From JAKLQR01 sp963753165 (GTDB lineage Bacteria; Nitrospirota; Thermodesulfovibrionia; Thermodesulfovibrionales; SM23-35), in contig CAVWBP010000024.1 of assembly GCA_963753165.1 (NCBI GenBank), positions 101,746 through 165,745 on the forward strand: a stretch of DNA of 64,000 nt, given 5' to 3'. The translations under genes were made by a program, and so were the position numbers. Below the pieces are notes generated by a model that saw nothing but the letters and a program-made list of their open reading frames with translations, searched no databases and was not told the DNA's origin. Shown piece after piece: positions 51,575-58,997 of the stretch (positions are counted from its first letter, which is position 1; each line of letters begins with the position of its first letter).

Positions 51575-52699
51575 TTAGTTCTTTGGCCGTTTCTCCATTT
51601 CCTGTATCCTTCTCTGGAGCAGGGATTTTTCAAGGGCCAGGCCGGCCTGATCTATGAATATCTCGAGTCCTTCGCTTTCTCCGAGACTCTCTCCTATAGT
51701 CAGGTTATCGCAGAAAAGGAGCGCAACGACTTTCGATTCTGCAACGAGAGGGAACAGTGCAACCTCATCCGGCCATTGCCCGCCGATGCTGCCCACAAAG
51801 GACTCGGTAACTTCGTCTTTTGCCATGGACCCTTTATAGGGACGCTTTTCAGCGAGGACGTTTTTCAGGAAAGGACTCTTTTCAAAAGAGAGAATTATTC
51901 CCCGTATCTTCTCGTCAGGCTGTTCTATTTCGAGTCCGAACTGGCCAAGGCCCACAATCTCAGTATCTCCGACCATGAAAAGGACGCCCCTTGAAAACAT
52001 ATCGCTTGCAAACCTCAGAATAAGCAGGGTGATTTCAGAGGACGAATTGGGGAAGCGCAGTTCCTGGGTTAATGCCCTCAGGGAGGAAATGTCCTTTCTC
52101 TCCTGAGGCGGCTGCATACCCCATTCTTCTTCCCATGGTTCCCCTTCATCCTGGATGCCGAAGATTTCCCCGGTTGAGACGGTAGCAACCTGAGAAGATT
52201 CGTCATACACCCGTGCCCCTTCCATGAGAAGATATTCGGGGCTCATGCCTTTTGAGAGTTCCCAGCCAGTATCAGAGAGGTCAGCTTTTCCCCCCGGATC
52301 AATATCGTCGGGTTCGAACTGAAAGTCTCCATCCTGCCAGACGAGGAGCTGGTAGACAACCCGTTCAACTCTTTTCTTTGTTATCTTTTCGAGGGCTTCT
52401 TTAGAAACTGAACCGAGTTCATGGAGTATTTCAGGGACTGACTTCGAAGGCAGCTTTTTTTTTACCTCTGATGCTAAATTGAGCATGGTATCTTTGATAA
52501 CGCCTGCCTGGAGGAGGTCTTCCCCGAGGGTCCTCTCAAGATCGCTGGTCTCAGCCCTTACCACAAGACCGTTTTTGAAGACGATCAGCGCATTACCGCG
52601 GCTTCCCTGGAGAATAAGTGTGCCGGTTTTTTTGCCAATGCTCAGTATCTGAAAAATATCTGAGAGGGCAAGGTCTTCAAGCCTCCCTACAAGACTCAT
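51575..52699 (-). CDS. DUF4388 (PATAN) domain protein, first gene of the chemosensory operon
   Basis: A 374-residue protein. Residues about 1-110 form a DUF4388/PATAN domain, typical of response-regulator-associated adaptors (start MSLVGRLEDLALSDIFQILS, then GKKTGTLILQGSRGNALIVF). The following charged linker contains QFEPDDIDPGGK. A C-terminal region of about 150 residues looks GAF-like (EITLLILRFASDMFSRGVLF, then FPLVAESKVVALLFCDNL). It may report a cellular or redox signal to CheA. It is the most upstream gene of the che operon, which then runs to 39510. Confidence 0.75.
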   Translation of the reverse strand: MSLVGRLEDLALSDIFQILSIGKKTGTLILQGSRGNALIVFKNGLVVRAETSDLERTLGEDLLQAGVIKDTMLNLASEVKKKLPSKSVPEILHELGSVSKEALEKITKKRVERVVYQLLVWQDGDFQFEPDDIDPGGKADLSDTGWELSKGMSPEYLLMEGARVYDESSQVATVSTGEIFGIQDEGEPWEEEWGMQPPQERKDISSLRALTQELRFPNSSSEITLLILRFASDMFSRGVLFMVGDTEIVGLGQFGLEIEQPDEKIRGIILSFEKSPFLKNVLAEKRPYKGSMAKDEVTESFVGSIGGQWPDEVALFPLVAESKVVALLFCDNLTIGESLGESEGLEIFIDQAGLALEKSLLQRRIQEMEKRPKN

Positions 52700-52903
52700 C
52701 TTGTTCCACTCCCCTTCGGAAGAAAAGAGTGATCGCCGGATTTCCCGTTCCGGCTGCCGGCATCATACGCCCTCCCTTTCCCGAACAGGGAAAGCGGTTG
52801 AACGGCATCGCATGGCGCAATGAACTGTACAGTAAACAATAATCGAGTATATCAGGTAAAATTGCGATGTGTCAACGAACAGATTGGGTGGGTGCTTGCG
52901 GTA

Positions 52904-53671
52904 TTAATAGGTGATCTGTTCGAGAAAAAGACCATTCCCGGGAGCGGTGGGACCGGCGCATTTCCTGTCGCGCGAGAGAAGAATTTCATTCATGCGATCA
53001 GCTGAAATTCTCCCTCTTCCGATTTCTGCAAGCGTGCCGGCGATATTCCTTACCATGTGTCGTAAAAAACCGTTTGCCTCAACGGTTATTTTGATAAAAT
53101 TCCCTTTCACTCCTCCCGTCATAAAACTGATTTTTTTCATGCTTCTGATTTCCAGGGAAAGGAGTTCACGTACAGGATTTTTTATGCCGCTCCCCGCTCC
53201 CATGAACGAGGAGAAATCATGAAGACCGGGGAGAACAGCCCCCGCAGTCCTCATTGATTTTAGATCAAGCGGCTGCCTGATCAGCCAGGCATAGCGGAAG
53301 AGGAACGCCGAAGAACTGTTCTGGTTGGCGACGATATAGAAATATCTCTTCCTCAGCGCATCATCCCTCGGCTGGAATGTATTGTTCACAATCGATGCAT
53401 CAAGAATTCTGATATCCGAGGGGAGCAGGGCATTCAGCGCCTGTTTTATTCTTTCAGGCCCGAGGTCCGATGATGTGCTGAATGCGGCAACCTGACCAAG
53501 GGCATGCACCCCTGCATCAGTTCTGCTTGCTCCCATGACCCTGGAAAGTTCGCCGGTGATGGTTCTGATCCTGTCTTCAAGGATCCCCTGAATAGTCACC
53601 TCGTTCCGCTGTACTTGCCAGCCATGGTACCCTGTGCCGTCATATTCTATGATGAGCCTGATTTTCTGCAT
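52904..53671 (-). CDS. truA: tRNA pseudouridine(38-40) synthase TruA
   Basis: Modifies uridines 38-40 in the tRNA anticodon arm; 255 residues. Catalytic Asp in GASRTDAGVHALGQVAAF; N-terminus LIIEYDGTGYHGWQVQRNEV; FLRHMVRNIAGTLAEIGRGR near the end. A single gene, divergent from the unknown gene at 53763. Confidence 0.96.
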   Translation of the reverse strand: MQKIRLIIEYDGTGYHGWQVQRNEVTIQGILEDRIRTITGELSRVMGASRTDAGVHALGQVAAFSTSSDLGPERIKQALNALLPSDIRILDASIVNNTFQPRDDALRKRYFYIVANQNSSSAFLFRYAWLIRQPLDLKSMRTAGAVLPGLHDFSSFMGAGSGIKNPVRELLSLEIRSMKKISFMTGGVKGNFIKITVEANGFLRHMVRNIAGTLAEIGRGRISADRMNEILLSRDRKCAGPTAPGNGLFLEQITY

Positions 53672-53762
53672 GGTTTAGCATATCACCCGCTCAGGATTCC
53701 CGCAATGCCGCTCCGCCATGAGATTCCGTGCATGTATCTGATACAATAAATCAGGAGGCGCT

Positions 53763-54833
53763 ATGGTTGATATCGAATCGCTGGCCCGTCAGGTCAAGAG
53801 GAACTGCAACATCTCTGATGCCCGCTACTGGGGGAACTATTCCCTCTGCGGCCTTCTCCTCAGATTGAGAGATTTGTATCGTTCCGAAAGCCGGGTGAAC
53901 CCGTGGGAGAAGATTTCTCACCGTGATGTCGGCGAATGGATCTCGGCGAGGGAAACCCTCTGGGGAGAACTCAAAGACAGCGGGTTCGGGGATATTACCC
54001 TGAACAGTCATATCTATGATGCGTTTGAAGTTGAACGCATCAATGCGGTTTTGATAAAGGAAGGCCTGGTGTACGGCGCCGGACTTGGGCTCTACGGGAA
54101 ACCGTCATTCTTCCTCGCCGACCTTGTGTCGAAAGAACAGGCGAACGGTTGCGGGGTTTTTACCGCCGGGGGTGAATATGTCCGTGATCTTGCGGACTAT
54201 CCCGCAATGGTACAGGAGAAGACGATATTTGTACGGACCGATATGGCGAAACAACTTCTCTGGGGAAGGTACGAGGAGGCACGCTCCAACTGTGTCAAAT
54301 CTGCGCTCACCTATGCTTTTTCGTGTTACGGGATCAGCGCCGGTGAAGAACCTTCTGAGCATCTCTATGCAAGAATATCACAGGTTGCGCTCTGCGAAGC
54401 AGAAACGTACCTCTATCATGAACTGGGAGAAGTCTTTGAGGGAGAACGGATAGGGGGGGAATGGAAGGCATTGCTCGTGTCTCTGCCGCATGGCCGTGCT
54501 GAAGTGTTCGCACGCTCTGTCAAGGATATCCTCTCCGATACCTCTGAGAACGGCATGCTCATGCATATCATACAGAACCGGAAAGCCGGGTCTCTCGGTT
54601 TCTATCTCGTCTTCCTCACCGGGCTCAGGAAGATCATTTTCCCGCAAATATCCGAAGCGTTTCAGGTATTTCAGGAGACAGGGGACTGGGGAAAGATCGA
54701 TGAGGCAAGAAAAGCAGGATATGAAAACGCCGCAGGCTACCTCGAAAATATTCTTTCCCTCCATAAAAGAGGAGTCATCAACAGCACGCTCTCTGAACGG
54801 ATTGAGCAGAAAATTCTGAGCGGGTTGCTATAA
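53763..54833 (+). CDS. Uncharacterised conserved-looking cytoplasmic protein
   Basis: A 356-residue protein with no signal peptide, membrane segment or motif I can name with confidence. It begins MVDIESLARQVKRNCNISDA, is mainly alpha-helical, and has scattered aromatic residues and one Cys pair region (YWGNYSLCGLLLRLRDLYRS). It resembles proteins of unknown function seen in sulfate-reducing and syntrophic bacteria, but I cannot assign it. Good AT-spacing upstream (AGGAGG 6 bases before ATG). Convergent with the HD-GYP gene; the two stops overlap by six bases. Confidence 0.65.
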   Translation: MVDIESLARQVKRNCNISDARYWGNYSLCGLLLRLRDLYRSESRVNPWEKISHRDVGEWISARETLWGELKDSGFGDITLNSHIYDAFEVERINAVLIKEGLVYGAGLGLYGKPSFFLADLVSKEQANGCGVFTAGGEYVRDLADYPAMVQEKTIFVRTDMAKQLLWGRYEEARSNCVKSALTYAFSCYGISAGEEPSEHLYARISQVALCEAETYLYHELGEVFEGERIGGEWKALLVSLPHGRAEVFARSVKDILSDTSENGMLMHIIQNRKAGSLGFYLVFLTGLRKIIFPQISEAFQVFQETGDWGKIDEARKAGYENAAGYLENILSLHKRGVINSTLSERIEQKILSGLL

Positions 54834-56132
54834 CAGTTCGGGACTGATGTTCCGGGAGAATTCCTCGACAAGCCAGAAATCAAACTGGGTGCCGGCATTC
54901 CTCTGTAATTCTTCTATCGCAGAGGCAAAGCTTACCGGCACCTTATATGACTTCTCGCTCACCATGACATCAAAGGCATCTGCGATTGCGATAATCCTTG
55001 ACTCAAGGGGTATTTCTTCCCCTGCCAGGTTCATGGGGTATCCGGTGCCGTCGTATCGTTCGTGGTGGTGGAGGATGAATGGTGCGATCCCTGCATAGAA
55101 GTTTATCGGCCTGATCATCTCATATCCGATAACAGGATGCTTCACATAGTATTCCCTCCTGAAATTATCCTCGTTCCTGATTTTCAGGAAACCTACATCA
55201 TGGAGGAGGCAGGCAAAGTACAGCTTCCTCTGCTCTTCTTCAGACATGTTGATTGCCTTTGCAATGAGGGTGCTGTATTTCGCAACCCGCCTGGAATGCC
55301 CTGTCTTTTCCATGATCTGGGAGTCCAGCGTCTCCAGAAGGATATCGGTGAGATGAATCTCGTAGTTTTTCTGGTCCTCGATGAATTTTGCCCGTGCGAG
55401 AGAGATTGCTGCCTGGTCGGCAAGATACACTATGAGTTCTTCATCTTTCTCTGTGTAATACCCGTTTGTTTTGTTCAGCAGTTCTATCACCCCGACCACC
55501 CCGGCTTTCATGGTCAGGGGGACGCAGAGCATGGACTTTGTTTCATAGCCGGTTCTCATATCGACTTCGGGGTCAAACCGGGCATCACCCTGGAGGTCTC
55601 CTGACCGGACAGGCCTGCCGCTTTCCGCTACCCAGCCGGCAATCCCCCTGCCGGCCGGTATCTTTGTCCCGGGAAGAATATCCGCCTTCGCGCCTTTTGT
55701 TATCTTGAAGACCAGGTCGCCGTTTTCTACAAGCAGTATCGAACCTGCATCTGACTGAGTGAGTGCAAGCGAGGAGTCTATTATCTTCTCAAGGAGAATG
55801 TCCCCGTAAATTTCTTCACGAACATCGCGTGTGACGGTAAGGATCCGGTCGAGTCTGTTTTTATAGCTCTCAATGCTCTGGATGATCCTCCGGGAAACGA
55901 CCGCCCACATATAGAAACCGAGAATGGCGAGAAAGACCACGATCCCGATGATCAGGGTTATCGAGATGTCGGGAAGGAAATCGAGGACGTCACTGAGAGG
56001 CTTGAAGAGATACCTGAATATTACTGCGAGGAGGGTAATAACGACAAAGGCAGCGATAATATTCAGGAGACGGATTTTCTGCTTTATTTCCGCGATCAAA
56101 GAGTGTTTGTCTCCCCTGTGTTCCCCTTCCAT
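54828..56132 (-). CDS. Membrane-bound GAF and HD-GYP domain protein (probable c-di-GMP phosphodiesterase)
   Basis: A 434-residue protein from the ATG at 56132 (GGAAG 5 bases upstream; an upstream in-frame codon would run into hisD). Two N-terminal membrane segments (IIAAFVVITLLAVIFRYLF and ITLIIGIVVFLAILGFYMWA) are followed by a GAF domain (about 95-240) and a C-terminal HD-GYP domain with the HD pair LLHDVGFLKIRNED, HHHERYDGTGYPMNLAGEEI and AIADAFDVM. The HHExxDGxGYP motif is intact, so hydrolysis of cyclic di-GMP is plausible. Divergent from hisD, with a 91-base gap. Confidence 0.88.
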   Translation of the reverse strand: MEGEHRGDKHSLIAEIKQKIRLLNIIAAFVVITLLAVIFRYLFKPLSDVLDFLPDISITLIIGIVVFLAILGFYMWAVVSRRIIQSIESYKNRLDRILTVTRDVREEIYGDILLEKIIDSSLALTQSDAGSILLVENGDLVFKITKGAKADILPGTKIPAGRGIAGWVAESGRPVRSGDLQGDARFDPEVDMRTGYETKSMLCVPLTMKAGVVGVIELLNKTNGYYTEKDEELIVYLADQAAISLARAKFIEDQKNYEIHLTDILLETLDSQIMEKTGHSRRVAKYSTLIAKAINMSEEEQRKLYFACLLHDVGFLKIRNEDNFRREYYVKHPVIGYEMIRPINFYAGIAPFILHHHERYDGTGYPMNLAGEEIPLESRIIAIADAFDVMVSEKSYKVPVSFASAIEELQRNAGTQFDFWLVEEFSRNISPELL

Positions 56133-56223
56133 AGCTTCCAATGTAATAAATACGCGCCGGAATGTCAACCAAGGATGATGATCGGGTTGATTAATCGTAT
56201 ATGAAAAGGTAGAATTATTTTCG

Positions 56224-57498
56224 ATGAAGATAATACGGACCCGCAAAGAGAGAGACGTTTTTTTCAGTGCCCTTCAGACGCGCGCATCAGGCATGAACAG
56301 GACAATCGAAGAGAAAGTCAGAACAATCCTCGATGACGTGCGAAGACATGGCGACAAAGCTCTCTATGCCTATACAAAACAGTTCGACTCTCTGGAGACA
56401 AACCGCCTGAGACTTTCCTCTCAGGAGATTTTACGCGCTGCCGCAAAAGCAGAGAAAAAGATTGTGAAAGCCCTCAGCCTTTCCGCCCGGAGGATCAGGG
56501 TGTTCCATAAACAACAGAGGGAGAAGTCATGGTCATTCAGCAGGCAGGGGATTGAACTCGGACAGATCATCAGGCCGGTTGAACGGGCAGGCATCTATGT
56601 GCCCGGAGGAAAGGCTGCATATCCGTCTACAGTTCTCATGAACGTAATCCCTGCGCAGGTTGCAGGGGTCAGGGAGATCGCAGTGTGTGTTCCGGCCCCG
56701 AAAGGTGAATTAAACCCCTCTGTTATGGCCGCACTACACTTGCTCGGTATTCAGGAGGTCTACAGGCTGGGGGGAGCACAGGCAATCGGCGCTATGGCGT
56801 ATGGAACGAAAACGGTCAGAAAAGTTGATAAAATCACAGGTCCGGGCAATATCTATGTGGCAACGGCAAAAAGGATGGTATACGGCGAAGTGGATATCGA
56901 CATGATCGCCGGCCCCAGCGAAGTATTGATTATTGCGGATGAGACGGCAAACCCCGCGTTCATTGCCGCGGATATTCTCAGCCAGGCAGAACACGATGAA
57001 CATGCATCATCGGTCCTTGTCACTCCTTCCGGAAAACTGGCGGACGCAGTGAGAAAAGAGGTGCAAAAACAACTGATTGCCCTACGGAGGAGAGATATTG
57101 CGCAGAAATCTCTGGAAGGCTTTGGGGCAATCATGCTCGCAAAGGATATGCGGGACGCGGCAGATATCGCAAACCGGATTGCCCCCGAACATCTGGAGAT
57201 CATGACTGCCCGGCCAAAGGATATTCTGCCGCTTATAAAACATGCCGGCGCGATATTCCTTGGAGAATGGACACCGGAAGCGCTTGGTGATTATTCCGCA
57301 GGTCCCAATCACACCCTTCCCACAGGAGGAACTGCACGATTTTCGTCTCCTTTGGGCGTATATGATTTCATGAAACGGTCGAGTCTTCTCTGCTTTACAA
57401 GGCAGGGTTTCAATAAACTGGCAGAGACGGTGAAGACAATTGCAGACGCAGAAGGCCTTGAGGCGCACGGCAATTCGATCAGGGTGAGACAGAAATAA
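56224..57498 (+). CDS. hisD: Histidinol dehydrogenase
   Basis: Zn-dependent two-step oxidation of L-histidinol to histidine; 424 residues, normal length. Signature segments: GIYVPGGKAAYPSTVLMNVI, GPGNIYVATAKRMVYGEVDI, then AGPSEVLIIADETANPAFIA and QAEHDEHASSVLVT (catalytic His-Glu region). No other his genes are nearby; it is followed 27 bases later by a lipoprotein gene. Confidence 0.96.
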   Translation: MKIIRTRKERDVFFSALQTRASGMNRTIEEKVRTILDDVRRHGDKALYAYTKQFDSLETNRLRLSSQEILRAAAKAEKKIVKALSLSARRIRVFHKQQREKSWSFSRQGIELGQIIRPVERAGIYVPGGKAAYPSTVLMNVIPAQVAGVREIAVCVPAPKGELNPSVMAALHLLGIQEVYRLGGAQAIGAMAYGTKTVRKVDKITGPGNIYVATAKRMVYGEVDIDMIAGPSEVLIIADETANPAFIAADILSQAEHDEHASSVLVTPSGKLADAVRKEVQKQLIALRRRDIAQKSLEGFGAIMLAKDMRDAADIANRIAPEHLEIMTARPKDILPLIKHAGAIFLGEWTPEALGDYSAGPNHTLPTGGTARFSSPLGVYDFMKRSSLLCFTRQGFNKLAETVKTIADAEGLEAHGNSIRVRQK

Positions 57499-57525
57499 TC
57501 AACACAACAAAAGAAGGGGGATTCT

Positions 57526-58047
57526 ATGAGAAAGATTTTCGCGGCGTTGGCAGGGTTACTCCTGATGTGGGCCATCACAGGGTGCCAGAAATCATCAACC
57601 GAAGCTTTGGAACTGAAATACTATCCCCTTGACAGTATGGAGGGAGTCATTACTCAATCGGGGGTTGAGATCGACAAAGGCATATCGGGCGACGGAAAGG
57701 GCTCCCTGAAAATTGTTGCCACCGGGCCGACCCTTGTCAGGCTTTTTGAGACAGGCGATCTCGATGTTGAAAATGCCCGTATTACCTACAAGGCAAAGGT
57801 GCGGACAGAAGGTCTGGAAGGGCAGGCATTCCTGGAAATGTGGTGCGGCTTCACCGGCAAGGGAGAATTCTTTTCGCGGGGACTCCAGAACCCTCTCTCC
57901 GGTACCATGGAATGGACAACAGTAGAGATTCCGTTTTTCCTGCAGAAGGGACAGAACCCCGACAACATAAAACTCAATCTGGTCGTCAATGGCAAAGGGA
58001 CGGTCTGGATTGATGATATCAAGCTGATCAAAGGACCGCTGCAGTAA
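57526..58047 (+). CDS. Lipoprotein, predicted jelly-roll-like binding fold
   Basis: A 173-residue lipoprotein: signal MRKIFAALAGLLLMWAITGC with the lipobox Cys at about 20. The mature part is strand-rich, with repeats such as GSLKIVATGPTLVRLFETGD, LDVENARITYKAKVRTEG and TVWIDDIKLI at the end. The terminal VWIDDIKLI pattern is common in carbohydrate-binding jelly-roll modules; I infer a surface binding role but no ligand. It is probably exported after hisD in the same transcript. Confidence 0.72.
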   Translation: MRKIFAALAGLLLMWAITGCQKSSTEALELKYYPLDSMEGVITQSGVEIDKGISGDGKGSLKIVATGPTLVRLFETGDLDVENARITYKAKVRTEGLEGQAFLEMWCGFTGKGEFFSRGLQNPLSGTMEWTTVEIPFFLQKGQNPDNIKLNLVVNGKGTVWIDDIKLIKGPLQ

Positions 58048-58309
58048 GGTTTTGATGAATATGGCGTGAAGATATTTGACCGTATTTTACTGCAGATCCA
58101 GGTGGTGGCTTTACCCCCCTGATAAGATTGCCTGCTATTGTTGCGATAACCACTTCTTCCTGAGAGTCCAATAAATCTTCAGCGATCAGTTTCCTAACAT
58201 AATTCTTGAGCATCAATGATTCGTCATCCGTGAGGTTTTTGAACTTTAGCGCCATGCCCGGCGGGTTTTTGTCTAAGGACATAGCCCGTGGCTGCACCCG
58301 ATCACTCAA
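58028..58309 (-). CDS. PilZ-domain C-terminal remnant
   Basis: A 93-residue frame with TTG start. The N-terminal part resembles the end of PilZ-type c-di-GMP-binding domains (PPGMALKFKNLTDDESLMLK, NYVRKLIAEDLL). The usual N-terminal RxxxR and DxSxxG motifs that bind c-di-GMP are absent. The match breaks off at about 58285, where the candidate recombination boundary near 58271-58341 begins, suggesting truncation. The reading frame overlaps the lipoprotein stop by 20 bases. Confidence 0.5.
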   Translation of the reverse strand: MSDRVQPRAMSLDKNPPGMALKFKNLTDDESLMLKNYVRKLIAEDLLDSQEEVVIATIAGNLIRGVKPPPGSAVKYGQISSRHIHQNLTAAVL

Positions 58310-58334
58310 GCTGCGTGCTCCCGGAGAACTCTTT

Positions 58335-58341
58335 GTTATGC
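58335..58341 (+). promoter_or_regulatory. Possible 5' cassette boundary (attC-type R' core)
   Basis: GTTATGC is the exact inverse complement of the GCATAAC at 58897-58903 at the other end of the toxin-antitoxin pair. In integron gene cassettes the first bases of a cassette complement the R'' core of its own attC, which is the pattern seen here. Confidence 0.5.
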
Positions 58342-58369
58342 TAAAATATCGAAAGAGAGGTGATATATT

Positions 58370-58600
58370 ATGACATCAGAAACAATCAAACTGATTTCAA
58401 CAGTCGAATCTTTGCCTATAGACATTAAAACTGCACTCATCGAAAAACTTCTTAATAGTTTGCATCCTTCTCAGAAAGAAATAGACAAATTATGGGCAAA
58501 GGAAGCTGAAAAACGGGTTAGTGAGATCAAAGCCGGCAAAGTCAAAACTATTTCCGGAGATGAAGTATTTAAGGAAATTCATAAGAAATACCACAAATGA
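58370..58600 (+). CDS. Type II antitoxin, addiction module component family (CHP02574)
   Basis: A 76-residue antitoxin, helical with a Lys-rich end. KTALIEKLLNSLHPSQKEID and the C-terminal KTISGDEVFKEIHKKYHK are typical of the addiction module component family that pairs with ParE/RelE toxins. The ribosome-binding site AGAGGTG lies 6 bases upstream. The stop overlaps the toxin start in the form ATGA. The AT-rich codon use differs from the surrounding genes, which supports recent transfer. Confidence 0.88.
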   Translation: MTSETIKLISTVESLPIDIKTALIEKLLNSLHPSQKEIDKLWAKEAEKRVSEIKAGKVKTISGDEVFKEIHKKYHK

Positions 58601-58902
58601 ATTACTCTTTCCATCCTGAAGCAAAGGAAGAGTTTTTTAAAGCGATAAATTATTTTGAAGAATGCCAAAAAGGACTTGGTTTAGCATTTTCCAAAGAAGT
58701 CTTTTCAACAATTCAGCGAATAATCCATTTCCCCTCAGCTTGGTCTAAATTCTCAAAAAATACAAGAAGGTGTTTAACCAACCGGTTCCCGTATGGAGTG
58801 GTTTATCAAATAAAGAGAGAGGAAGTCATAATACTCGCAGTCATGCAATTAAATAGGGAACCTGGATATTGGGACAAGAGAATAAGAAAGAGTAAAGCAT
58901 AA
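58597..58902 (+). CDS. ParE/RelE-family toxin
   Basis: A 101-residue toxin of the RelE/ParE superfamily: MNYSFHPEAKEEFFKAINYF at the N-terminus, a central FSKNTRRCLTNRFPYGVVYQ and closing strand ILAVMQLNREPGYWDKRI. Its TAA stop lies inside the R'' core of the attC-like site at 58897, as is common for integron cassettes. The pair is co-translated with the antitoxin. Confidence 0.88.
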   Translation: MNYSFHPEAKEEFFKAINYFEECQKGLGLAFSKEVFSTIQRIIHFPSAWSKFSKNTRRCLTNRFPYGVVYQIKREEVIILAVMQLNREPGYWDKRIRKSKA

Positions 58903-58951
58903 CGAAATACTGCACCGGACTTTGCTCCGCCAGGGAGTTCCGGCGTTAGCC
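58897..58951 (+). repeat. attC-like recombination site of an integron-type cassette
   Basis: A 55-base element: R'' GCATAAC (58897-58903), L'' CACCGGAC, inner hairpin (CTCC-GCCAG-GGAG), L' GTTCCGGCG and R' GTTAGCC (58945-58951). L'' and L' pair with one mismatch and one extrahelical T, an attC feature. Both core sites differ by one base from the strict RYYYAAC/GTTRRRY consensus. The cassette would span 58336-58945, about 610 bases, containing only the toxin-antitoxin pair. No integron integrase is in the window. Confidence 0.5.
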
Positions 58952-58997
58952 ATGAAATCCCGATGCAAGAAGTAAATAAAAAGAATAGGGGGTTATT

